The position numbers were made by a program, and so were the translations under genes. Shown one piece after another: positions 1-6,109 of a DNA stretch of 11,408 nt. Within the stretch, counting starts at the first letter, position 1, and each line of letters opens with the position of its first letter. The notes below the pieces were generated by a model, which was not told the DNA's origin, made no database searches, and saw only the letters and a program-made list of their open reading frames with translations. Source of the DNA: JADDRA01 sp035553895 (GTDB lineage: Bacteria; Actinomycetota; Acidimicrobiia; Acidimicrobiales; CADCSY01). Location of the stretch: contig DATMJI010000158.1 in NCBI GenBank assembly GCA_035553895.1, forward strand, positions 1 through 11,408, read 5' to 3'.

Positions 1-26
1 CCTAGGCGCACGCCCCCCCTACTCTG

Positions 27-85
27 CGTTCTGGCCCCGTAGGGACACCCCGCTCTCTCCCGTTCTGGCCCCGTAGGGACACCCC
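27..85. repeat. Two direct tandem copies of a 25-base repeat
   Basis: Two identical 25-base units, at 27-51 and 61-85, begin CGTTCTGGCCCC and continue GTAGGGACACCCC. They are separated by a short pyrimidine spacer (GCTCTCTCC), and a similar spacer (TCTCTCC) precedes the hairpin that follows. The first 12 bases are the same as the outer arm of that hairpin (from 93), so the units look like partial members of the same repeat family that have lost the palindromic part. They lie beyond the 3' end of recO. No gene is visible in 1-167. Confidence 0.85.
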
Positions 86-91
86 TCTCTC

Positions 92-145
92 CCGTTCTGG
101 CCCCACAGGTGGTCGCAATCACGACCACTTGTGGGGCCAGAACGG
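92..145. repeat. Long hairpin (dispersed palindrome, copy 1) downstream of recO
   Basis: The arms at 92-115 and 122-145 are 24 bases each and complementary except for one G-T type mismatch; the loop is CAATCA. The inner stem reads GTGGTCG/CGACCAC and the outer part CGTTCTGGCCCCA/TGGGGCCAGAACG. It starts 22 bases after the recO stop codon, so it could end recO transcription. There is no T-run after it on either strand, so it is not a classical intrinsic terminator. A second copy with the same stem sequence is at 8128-8171, which makes it a repeat family rather than a one-off terminator. Confidence 0.85.
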
Positions 146-167
146 CGTGGGGGCAGGGTGGGCCGAC

Positions 168-884
168 TCAGGTGTGGTCGAGGACACCTGGGGCCCGCAG
201 GCGCCGCTCGAGGTGGTGCTCGAGGGCGTGGCGGGCCAGGCGGTCGAGCTCGGCCCCGGCCGGGGTGGGTCCCTCGGCCAGCACCCCGACCAGGTCGCCG
301 CCGAGGATGCGCCGCAGCAGGGCCAGGGCGCCGGGGGTCAGCCGGGTCCCCACCCGGCAGCTCCGGCACAGGGCCCCGCCCTCGCCGGCGGCGAAGGCCA
401 CCAGCTCGCCGCCGGATCCACAGCGGGCGCAGGCGTCGAGGACGGGGCTGAACCCCTGCTGGGCCAGCAGCTTCCAGGAGAAGGCGGGCACCACCAGGGG
501 CGCAGGCCCGGCGGCCAGCGTGCGCAGGGCTCCGAGCAGCATCTGGTAGAGCCGGGGGTCCTCCTCGCCCTCTTGCACCACGGCGTCGACGATCTCCAGC
601 AGGCACACGGCCCGGGCCAGGCGGTCGATGTCCTCGCGCACGGCCCGGAAGTGCTCCAGGGCCTCGGCCTGGGTGATGGTGTCGAGGTTGCGGCCCTCGT
701 AGCACAGGACCGACACGTGGCCGAGGGGCTCCAGGCGGGCGCCGAAGCGGCTCTTGGTGCGCCGCACGCCCTTGGCCACGGCCCGCACCTTCCCGTGGTG
801 CTCGGTGACCAGGGTGACGATGCGGTCGGCCTCGCCCAGCTTGATCGTGCGCAGCACGATCCCCTGCTCCCGGTACAGGCCCAC
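168..884 (-). CDS. recO: DNA repair protein RecO
   Basis: RecO mediates RecA loading in the RecFOR pathway by displacing SSB and annealing strands in the cytoplasm. The 238-residue product has the usual family length. It opens with an OB-fold segment (MGLYREQGIVLRTIKLGEAD) containing the conserved GEADRIVT stretch. A helical middle follows, then a zinc-finger-like CxxC pair, C152/C155 and C173/C176, which many RecO proteins carry. The start is GTG at 882-884, which puts the standard YREQGIVLR motif at the N-terminus. The gene lies 18 bases after the uppS stop on the same strand, so the two are probably co-transcribed. A long hairpin follows 22 bases after the stop. Nothing in the gene looks broken. 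Identification is from family motifs and the actinobacterial era/recO/uppS neighbourhood. Confidence 0.93.
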   Translation of the reverse strand: MGLYREQGIVLRTIKLGEADRIVTLVTEHHGKVRAVAKGVRRTKSRFGARLEPLGHVSVLCYEGRNLDTITQAEALEHFRAVREDIDRLARAVCLLEIVDAVVQEGEEDPRLYQMLLGALRTLAAGPAPLVVPAFSWKLLAQQGFSPVLDACARCGSGGELVAFAAGEGGALCRSCRVGTRLTPGALALLRRILGGDLVGVLAEGPTPAGAELDRLARHALEHHLERRLRAPGVLDHT

Positions 885-902
885 GCCGGCCCGCCGCCCG
901 CC

Positions 903-1619
903 CTAGTCGACGCCGCCGTAGCGCCGGTCCCGCCGCTGGAACTCCCGCACCGCCTCGAAGAGGTGCTCCCGGCGGAAGTCGGGCCACAGCACGTCGGTGA
1001 AGACCAGCTCGCTGTAGGCCAGCTCCCACAGCAAGAAGTTCGAGATCCGGTACTCCCCCGACGTGCGCACCACCAGGTCGGGATCGGGCATGGCCGGGTC
1101 GTAGAGGTGGCGGCGGATGGCCCGCTCGTCGATGCGGTCGGCGGCAGTGCCCTCCGTCACCAGGGCCCGGACGGCATCGACGATCTCCGCCCGGCCGCCG
1201 TAGTTGAAGGCGATGGTGAGGGTCATGGTGGTGTTGCCCGCCGTCTGCTCCAGGGCCTCGTCCATGCGCCGCAGCAGCCGCCGGGGAACCCGCCAGTCCC
1301 GGCGGCCGGCGAATCGGATCCGCACCCCCCGCTCGTCGAGCTCGTCGCGGCGGCGGGTGAGGATGCCCTCGTTGAACTGCATGAGGTAGCGCACCTCGTC
1401 GGCCGGCCGCTTCCAGTTCTCGGTGGAGAAGGCGTAGACGGTCAACCACTCCAGGCCCAGCTCCAGGGCACCCTCGACGGCGTCGAGGAGGGCTTCCTCG
1501 CCGGCGGCGTGACCTTCAGTGCGGGGGAGGCCGCGCTTTTGGGCCCAGCGGCCGTTGCCGTCCATGACGCACCCCACGTGCGCCGGCACCCGCGTGGGAT
1601 CGATCCCGTCGAGGTCCAC
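903..1619 (-). CDS. uppS: Isoprenyl transferase (undecaprenyl diphosphate synthase type)
   Basis: This cis-prenyltransferase condenses isopentenyl diphosphate onto an allylic diphosphate to make the long polyprenyl carrier lipid used for peptidoglycan and other wall polymers. The 238 residues carry all signature blocks: VMDGNGRWA with catalytic Asp20, FSTENWKRP (64-72), FNYGGRAEI (138-146), and DLVVRTSGEYRISNFLLWE (181-199), which binds IPP and magnesium. The length is typical of the family. The exact chain length of the product (C50 or C55, or shorter) cannot be read from the sequence. The chosen start is GTG at 1617-1619; no clear Shine-Dalgarno precedes it, so the start is the least certain part. 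It is divergent from the yihY-like gene across 45 bases and is followed by recO after 18 bases. Confidence 0.93.
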   Translation of the reverse strand: MDLDGIDPTRVPAHVGCVMDGNGRWAQKRGLPRTEGHAAGEEALLDAVEGALELGLEWLTVYAFSTENWKRPADEVRYLMQFNEGILTRRRDELDERGVRIRFAGRRDWRVPRRLLRRMDEALEQTAGNTTMTLTIAFNYGGRAEIVDAVRALVTEGTAADRIDERAIRRHLYDPAMPDPDLVVRTSGEYRISNFLLWELAYSELVFTDVLWPDFRREHLFEAVREFQRRDRRYGGVD

Positions 1620-1664
1620 CGGCCGAAGCTACTGCTCACGCCCCGCTGCGGGTAGACAGGTGCG

Positions 1665-2573
1665 GTGCTCCAGCGCTTGCGGCGATACGCACAGGGCAAA
1701 CCGGTGCTCGAGGTGGCCCTCGACGTCCAGGCTCGCTTCAGCGAGGTCCACGGCGGTTCCCTCGCCTCGGCCGTCACCCTGGCCGCGTTCCTCTCGCTCT
1801 TCCCGCTGGTGCTGGTCACCATCGCCGTGCTCGGCTTCTTCGCCTCCACCACGCCCGACCTGTCCACCCAGATCTCCGACTTCTTCGGGCTTCCCCGGGA
1901 CGGAACAGCCTCTGACGCCATCACCCAGGCCCTGTCCACGGCCGAGGAGAGCCGGGCAGCGGCCTCCGTCGTCGGCTTCGTCGGCCTGCTGTGGTCGGCC
2001 CTGGGCCTGGTGGCGGCCCTGCAGTACGCCTACGACTCGGTGTGGCAGGTGCGCGGCCGCGGCCTGCGGGACAAGTTGGCCGGCCTGAGTTGGTTCGCCG
2101 GCGCCGCCCTGGTCTTCGTCGCCTCCTTCGCCGTGACTGCCGTCCTCGGTTTCCTGCCCGCCTTCTTCGCCCCCCTCAACCTGGTGATGGGCGTGGCCGT
2201 GAGCTTCGGGCTCTTCTTGTGGACGGCCCGGGCCCTGTGCAACCGCCACGTCGGCTGGCGGGCCCTGGTGCCCGGCGCCATCTTCGGTGCCGTCGGCCTC
2301 GAGGTGCTCAAGGTGGTGGGCGGGATCTATGTCCCCCAGGCGGTGGCCTCGTCGTCGGCGCTCTACGGCTCCATCGGAATCGTCTTCGCCGTGCTGGCCT
2401 GGTTGCTGTTCTTCGGGCGCCTGATCGTCTACTCGGCCACCCTCAACGTGGTGCTGTGGGAGCGCCGGCACGGGACGGTGTCGGTGGCCCTCGAGGTTCC
2501 CAAGCTGCCCGGGCGCCAGCCCCAGGCGGCCACCCGCTCGGGCGAGACCAGCGCCCAGCCGAGCCCGTCCTGA
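1665..2573 (+). CDS. YihY/UPF0761 family inner-membrane protein
   Basis: A 302-residue integral membrane protein with about six hydrophobic segments (roughly 36-58, 101-121, 142-164, 173-190, 200-220, 236-263). The early block GSLASAVTLAAFLSLFPLVL and the later blocks GLLWSALGLVAALQYAYDSVW and YGSIGIVFAVLAWLLFFGR fit the YihY/UPF0761 family. Family members were long mislabelled ribonuclease BN; true RNase BN is a soluble zinc enzyme and there is no such motif here. The molecular function is not established. The C-terminal tail after about residue 265 is hydrophilic and probably cytoplasmic. The start is GTG at 1665, just after an in-frame TAG at 1653, so it cannot extend far upstream. It precedes the PlsY-like gene by 13 bases and forms a plus-strand pair inserted among minus-strand housekeeping genes. 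Confidence 0.88.
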   Translation: MLQRLRRYAQGKPVLEVALDVQARFSEVHGGSLASAVTLAAFLSLFPLVLVTIAVLGFFASTTPDLSTQISDFFGLPRDGTASDAITQALSTAEESRAAASVVGFVGLLWSALGLVAALQYAYDSVWQVRGRGLRDKLAGLSWFAGAALVFVASFAVTAVLGFLPAFFAPLNLVMGVAVSFGLFLWTARALCNRHVGWRALVPGAIFGAVGLEVLKVVGGIYVPQAVASSSALYGSIGIVFAVLAWLLFFGRLIVYSATLNVVLWERRHGTVSVALEVPKLPGRQPQAATRSGETSAQPSPS

Positions 2574-2586
2574 CGCTCGGCACCGG

Positions 2587-3288
2587 GTGCTGGACTGGGT
2601 TCCCCGCGGCGTCACCTGGGTCGGCCTGCTGGCCGGCCCCCTGGTGATCCTCGGCTACCTGGCCGGCTCGGTCCCCTTCGCCTACCTCTACTCCCGCCGC
2701 CGGCTCCGCCGCCAGCTCGAAGCTCCCGGCGTCGAACGGCTGGTGGGCCCCGCCGGCTCCGGTGGGCGAGACGGTGCCGCCGCCCGCCACGTCGGCGCCT
2801 GGGCCCTGCCTGGGCTGGCCACCCTGGGGGCCACGACGCTCGCCTGGCACCTCACCCTGGCCGCCACCCCCGGGGGCGCCAACTTCAGCGGCGTGGGCAT
2901 CTTCTCCAACCAGGCCATCGGGGCCTGGGTGTCGGTGGCTCTGTGGACCGGCATGGCCGCCGTGGTGGGCCACGCCGCCCCGGTGTGGAACGGCTTCCGC
3001 GGCGGCAACGGCCTGCCCCCGGCAGCGGCGTTGGGTGCCGCCTACGTGCCCGTGGTCCTCCTCGTGAGCGCCGGGCTGGCTCTGGTCGTCTTCGGGCTCA
3101 CCCGCCGGACCCGCCTGGCCCTGCGGTGCGCCCTGCCGGCCATGGTGGTCTACGCCTACGTGGCCTGGCTGGCCGACATCCAGGCCGGCTGGGGGGTCAA
3201 CAACGGGCCCGAGACCACCCTGTGGACCGTGGTCCTGGCCACCACCCTCTTCGCCCGCAACCACCGGGATCTCGGCGCCACCGGTTGA
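2587..3288 (+). CDS. Divergent PlsY-like membrane protein (acyl-glycerol-phosphate acyltransferase family)
   Basis: A 233-residue polytopic membrane protein. GYLAGSVPFAYLYSR (23-37) resembles the first helix of PlsY, the acyl-phosphate:glycerol-3-phosphate acyltransferase that starts phospholipid synthesis. GHAAPVWNGFRGGNG (128-142) resembles PlsY motif 2 (GHxxPVxxxFKGGKG), and ARNHRDL (223-229) resembles motif 3 near the C-terminus. The match is imperfect. The canonical Lys of KGGKG is Asn, the following VAT is LPP, and the motif-1 region reads GSGGRDGAAARHVG instead of the usual GSGNxGATN type. It may therefore be a paralogue with altered or lost activity. The start is GTG at 2587, 13 bases after the yihY-like stop, with only a weak ribosome site. 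It converges on era with an 18-base gap. Fold assignment is moderately sure; activity is unknown. Confidence 0.68.
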   Translation: MLDWVPRGVTWVGLLAGPLVILGYLAGSVPFAYLYSRRRLRRQLEAPGVERLVGPAGSGGRDGAAARHVGAWALPGLATLGATTLAWHLTLAATPGGANFSGVGIFSNQAIGAWVSVALWTGMAAVVGHAAPVWNGFRGGNGLPPAAALGAAYVPVVLLVSAGLALVVFGLTRRTRLALRCALPAMVVYAYVAWLADIQAGWGVNNGPETTLWTVVLATTLFARNHRDLGATG

Positions 3289-3306
3289 GGGCCGGGACCG
3301 ACCCGC

Positions 3307-4146
3307 TCAGCGGCCGGCGTCGTCGCCGAGGAGCGGGCGCAGGGGCCAGTCCTTGTCGACCTTGACCATGAGCTCGAGGTAGGCGCCCGGCGCCAGCTGG
3401 CGGCGCACGGCCGTCCCCACCTCCTTGAGCACCCGGCCCCCGTGGCCGATGACGATGCCTTTCTGCGACGCCCGCTGCACCAGGATCTCGCAGCGGATCC
3501 TGGGCCATTCCCACTCCGTCACCCGGGTGGCCACGGCATGGGGCAGCTCGTCGTGCAACACCGCCAGCAACTGCTCGCGGACCAGCTCGGCCACCCATAC
3601 CGCCTCGGGCACATCGCTGCGGGCGTCGCTCGGGTAGTAGGCCGGGCCCTCGGGCAGCCGGTCGACGAGCCCGTCGATCAGCTGGTCGACGCCCTCGCCG
3701 GTGCGGGCCGACACGGGGTAGTAGTCGGCCGCTTCCAGTTGGGCGGCGGCGGCCAGCCCGGCCATCACCTGGGAGGGAGAGGCCCGGTCGATCTTGTTGA
3801 GCACCACCACCGGACGGGCCGGCACCTGGGCCGCCACCGCCCGGTCACCGGGCCCGAGGGAGGCGGTGGCGTCGAGGACCACGCAGACCAGGTCCACGCC
3901 GGCCACCGCCGCGCTGGCCGTCTCCGCCAGGCGGGGGCCGAGAGGGCCGCGGGGGCGGTGCATGCCCGGGGTGTCGACGAAGACCACCTGGTCCCCGCCC
4001 CGGTGCAACACCCCCCGGACCTGGCTGCGGGTGGTCTGGACCTTGTCGGAGACGATGCTCACCTTGGCTCCCACCATCCGGTTGAGCAGTGACGACTTCC
4101 CGACGTTGGGCCGCCCCACCAGGGTCACGAAGCCGGAGCGGCCCAT
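3307..4146 (-). CDS. era: GTPase Era
   Basis: Era is a GTPase that binds the 3' end of 16S rRNA and assists 30S subunit maturation. The 279-residue protein has the complete G domain: GRPNVGKS (11-18, P-loop), QTTR (37-40, switch I), DTPG (58-61), NKID (117-120) and SAR (146-148). A C-terminal KH domain follows (about 220-265) with its GIVIGHGG loop at 230-237 and the preceding ASQK. The start is ATG at 4144-4146, only 4 bases after the stop of the CorC-like gene. The frame stays open further upstream, but those residues do not match Era, so that extension is rejected. There is no good Shine-Dalgarno, which fits translation coupled to the upstream gene. All catalytic motifs are intact. Confidence 0.96.
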   Translation of the reverse strand: MGRSGFVTLVGRPNVGKSSLLNRMVGAKVSIVSDKVQTTRSQVRGVLHRGGDQVVFVDTPGMHRPRGPLGPRLAETASAAVAGVDLVCVVLDATASLGPGDRAVAAQVPARPVVVLNKIDRASPSQVMAGLAAAAQLEAADYYPVSARTGEGVDQLIDGLVDRLPEGPAYYPSDARSDVPEAVWVAELVREQLLAVLHDELPHAVATRVTEWEWPRIRCEILVQRASQKGIVIGHGGRVLKEVGTAVRRQLAPGAYLELMVKVDKDWPLRPLLGDDAGR

Positions 4147-4150
4147 GGCG

Positions 4151-5428
4151 TCAGGAGGCGACGACGTCGGCCGGGGGCTCCTCGGGCTTGGTGATGCGCA
4201 CCCGCCCGATGCGCCGGCCCTGGACCCGCTCGGCCCGCAGCACCAGCCCGTCGAGGGCCACCGATTCGCCCTCGCTGGGCACGTGGCCGAGCAGGTTGAA
4301 CACCAGCCCTCCCACCGTGTCCCAGTCGCCCTCGGGCAGCTCCAGGTGCAACAGGTCGTTGAGCTCGTCGAGAGCCATGCGGGCGGCGACCCGCACGTCG
4401 CCACCGGGCAGGGGTTCGAACAGCGGGTCCTCCACGTCGAACTCGTCGACGATCTCGCCCACCAGCTCCTCGATCAGGTCCTCCAGGGTCACCAGGCCGG
4501 CGGTGGAGCCGTACTCGTCGATGACAATGGCCATGTGGAACTTCTCTGCCTGCATCTCCCGCATGAGCTCGGCCACCCGCTTGGTCTCGGGCACGAAGCG
4601 GGCGGAGCGGGCCAGGGTGTGGACGGTGGCCGACGTGCGGCCCTCGCGCGACGCCCGCATCAGGTCCTTGGCGTAGACCAGCCCCACGATGTCGTCGATG
4701 CCCTCGGCCTGGACCGGGATGCGGCTGTAGCCGTTGGCGATCACCGTCTCCATGGTGAACGCCACCGTGGCCCCGGCATCGACGGTGACCATGTCGGGCC
4801 GGGGCACCATGACCTCCCGGGCCACGGTGTCGCCGAAGTCGATGATGGAGCGGATGAGGGCCCGCTCCTCGACTTCGATCACGTCGGCCTCCACGGCGAC
4901 GTCGGCCAGGGCCAGCAACTCCTCCTCCGACACCACCGGCCCGGCCCGGCGGCCCTTGCCCGGCAGCACCAGGTTGGACAGCCCGATGAGGGCCCGGGTG
5001 ACGATGCGCACGGGAGGGAAGCGGGCCAGCAGGTCGACGAAGGGGGCGACGATGAGGGCCGAGCGCTCGGTGTGCAACAGGGCGTAGGTCTTGGGGGCGG
5101 CCTCGGCGCACACGAAGATGACCACGGCCAGCACCAGGGTGGCCACGGCGATGCCCACCGGGCCGAGGTAGCTCTCCACCATGAGGCTGACCAGGGTGGC
5201 GGCGCCCAGGTGGCAGACGACCACCAGCAACAGCACGGGGTTGAGCCCCCGCTCCCGGTGCGCCAGCAGCCGGGCCAGGCTGGCCGCCCCCCGCCGGCCC
5301 TCCTCCCGCAGGGCCAGGGCCTTGGAGCGGGGCAGGTGGGTCAGGCTGGTCTCGGCCAGGGCCAGGAAGGCTCCCGCCGCCACCAACGCTGCGGCACCCG
5401 CCAGGGCCAGGATCTCCTGGGTGCTCAC
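4151..5428 (-). CDS. CNNM/DUF21-CBS-CorC domain membrane protein (hemolysin C/CorC family)
   Basis: A 425-residue protein with the standard three-part layout. An N-terminal DUF21/CNNM membrane domain spans about 1-150 and has three to four hydrophobic segments. A CBS-domain pair spans about 205-330 and includes REVMVPRPDM (204-213) and DEYGSTAGLVTLEDLIEEL (304-322). A CorC_HlyC transporter-associated domain spans about 340-412. Relatives are implicated in magnesium or cobalt transport or resistance, and some are annotated hemolysins without good reason; the substrate here cannot be told. The start is GTG at 5426-5428 behind GGGAGG at 5433-5438. The gene lies between ybeY and era, a common actinobacterial arrangement, and ends 4 bases before era. 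A two-copy repeat fills the 129-base gap upstream. Confidence 0.93.
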   Translation of the reverse strand: MSTQEILALAGAAALVAAGAFLALAETSLTHLPRSKALALREEGRRGAASLARLLAHRERGLNPVLLLVVVCHLGAATLVSLMVESYLGPVGIAVATLVLAVVIFVCAEAAPKTYALLHTERSALIVAPFVDLLARFPPVRIVTRALIGLSNLVLPGKGRRAGPVVSEEELLALADVAVEADVIEVEERALIRSIIDFGDTVAREVMVPRPDMVTVDAGATVAFTMETVIANGYSRIPVQAEGIDDIVGLVYAKDLMRASREGRTSATVHTLARSARFVPETKRVAELMREMQAEKFHMAIVIDEYGSTAGLVTLEDLIEELVGEIVDEFDVEDPLFEPLPGGDVRVAARMALDELNDLLHLELPEGDWDTVGGLVFNLLGHVPSEGESVALDGLVLRAERVQGRRIGRVRITKPEEPPADVVAS

Positions 5429-5450
5429 GGCGCCTCCCGCCGCCGGCCGC

Positions 5451-5507
5451 GGGCCATTCCGGAGGATCGGTGTCGCTCAGCCACGCCGATCCTCCACAAT
5501 CGCCGAG
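5451..5507 (-). repeat. 57-base intergenic repeat, copy B
   Basis: Read on the minus strand, this 57-base unit matches copy A (5532-5588) at 47 of 57 positions. An identical 13-base core, GTGGCTGAGCGAC, lies at 5472-5484. The unit contains a perfect 10-bp stem (GGAGGATCGG at 5461-5470 with CCGATCCTCC at 5486-5495) around a 15-base loop formed mainly by the conserved core. It lies wholly between ybeY and the CorC-like gene, upstream of the latter's ribosome binding site, so the transcript would carry the hairpin in the leader of the CorC-like gene. Confidence 0.85.
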
Positions 5508-5531
5508 CCCCGCCCGCCCGGCGGCGAGTGC

Positions 5532-5588
5532 GGCGCATTACGGAGCATCGGAGTCGCTCAGCCACCTCGATCCTCCGGAATCGGCGAG
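5532..5588 (-). repeat. 57-base repeat, copy A, overlapping the end of ybeY
   Basis: This is the second copy of the unit at 5451-5507, offset by exactly 81 bases. Its stem pairs CGGAGCATCG (5541-5550) with CGATCCTCCG (5568-5577) with one mismatch. It contains the ybeY stop codon (5558-5560) and encodes that protein's last residues. The outer arm of copy A (5568-5580) can also pair perfectly over 13 bases with the outer arm of copy B (5457-5469), so the two copies could form one larger cruciform or alternative fold. Confidence 0.85.
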
Positions 5589-6109
5589 CGGTGGTAGTGG
5601 CGGGCCAGCAGGCGGCGCTCGGCCTCCTGCATGGCGGCCCCCTCCGCCGGCTCGGCGTGGTCCATCCCCAGCACGTGGAGCACCCCGTGGACCACCAGGA
5701 GGGCCAGCTCGTCGCCGGTGGGCGCTGAGCGGGCGGCGGCGTTGCGCTCGGCCACCGCCGGGCACACCACCACGTCGCCCACCAGCACCGGGGCCCCGCC
5801 GGCACCGGCCGGCGAGAAGGCGGCGCCGCCGGGCTCGGCGTCGAGGGGGAAGGCGAGGACGTCGGTGGGCCCCTCGCCGGCGAGGTAGCGGCCGTTGAGC
5901 TCGGCCATGGTGGCCTCGTCGACGAAGCTCAGCGAGAGCTCACCGCGGATGACCCCCTGGTCGGCCAGGGCGGCCCGGGCCAGCTCGGCCAGGCGGGGGA
6001 CGTCGAGGCGCACCGCCGACTGCTCGTCGGCCACGGCCACGTCGGGTCCGGGAGCAGGGGGCCCGGGTGGTGACCCGGGCCAGGGTCTCGGCGGCGCGGC
6101 GCCGTTCAC
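5558..6109 (-). CDS. ybeY: Endoribonuclease YbeY (rRNA maturation factor)
   Basis: YbeY is a zinc-dependent endoribonuclease needed for 16S rRNA 3'-end maturation and ribosome quality control. The 183-residue product has the signature zinc site HGVLHVLGMDH (141-151; His141, His145, His151), and FPTDVLAF-like EGPTDVLAFPLD (79-90) upstream of it. The start is GTG at 6107-6109, which overlaps the phoH stop as GTGA and has a strong Shine-Dalgarno. This start gives a Pro/Gly/Ala-rich N-terminal leader of about 23 residues before the normal domain begins near residue 24. Alternative GTG codons at residues 24 and 26 lack a ribosome site. The C-terminal residues PIPEDRGG and the stop codon come from the intergenic repeat. 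Position after phoH is the conserved arrangement. Confidence 0.93.
   Translation of the reverse strand: MNGAAPPRPWPGSPPGPPAPGPDVAVADEQSAVRLDVPRLAELARAALADQGVIRGELSLSFVDEATMAELNGRYLAGEGPTDVLAFPLDAEPGGAAFSPAGAGGAPVLVGDVVVCPAVAERNAAARSAPTGDELALLVVHGVLHVLGMDHAEPAEGAAMQEAERRLLARHYHRSPIPEDRGG
6060..6081. other. Nine-bp perfect hairpin in the 5' end of ybeY
   Basis: GGCCCGGGT (6060-6068) and ACCCGGGCC (6073-6081) are perfectly complementary around a four-base loop. The hairpin falls in the codons of the Pro/Gly-rich N-terminal leader of ybeY, about 27 bases downstream of the chosen GTG. It could slow early translation or simply reflect a Gly/Pro codon run in GC-rich DNA. Confidence 0.5.

Noticed and set aside
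27..145. Possible CRISPR array from the regularly spaced repeats at the left edge
   Set aside because: Spacers are only 7-9 bases and similar to each other, units are not uniform, and no cas gene is present.
92..145. Classical Rho-independent terminator after recO
   Set aside because: The stem is strong but no T-run follows on the recO strand, and the same sequence recurs elsewhere, so it is recorded as a repeat with possible terminator function.
129..1655. Long plus-strand open frame of about 500 codons opposite recO and uppS
   Set aside because: It is antisense to two well-recognised genes, shows low-complexity Gly/Ala/Val/His composition and no family motif; such frames are common in very GC-rich DNA.
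1620..1664. Divergent promoter between uppS and the yihY-like gene
   Set aside because: Promoters are expected in this 45-base gap, but no convincing -35/-10 pair could be seen on either strand.
1665..2573. Ribonuclease BN as the product name
   Set aside because: This is an old misassignment for YihY membrane proteins; no nuclease motif is present.
3794..5728. Plus-strand open frame of about 640 codons opposite era, the CorC-like gene and the ybeY end
   Set aside because: The translation is rich in His, Gln and Gly without domains and lies antisense to clear genes.
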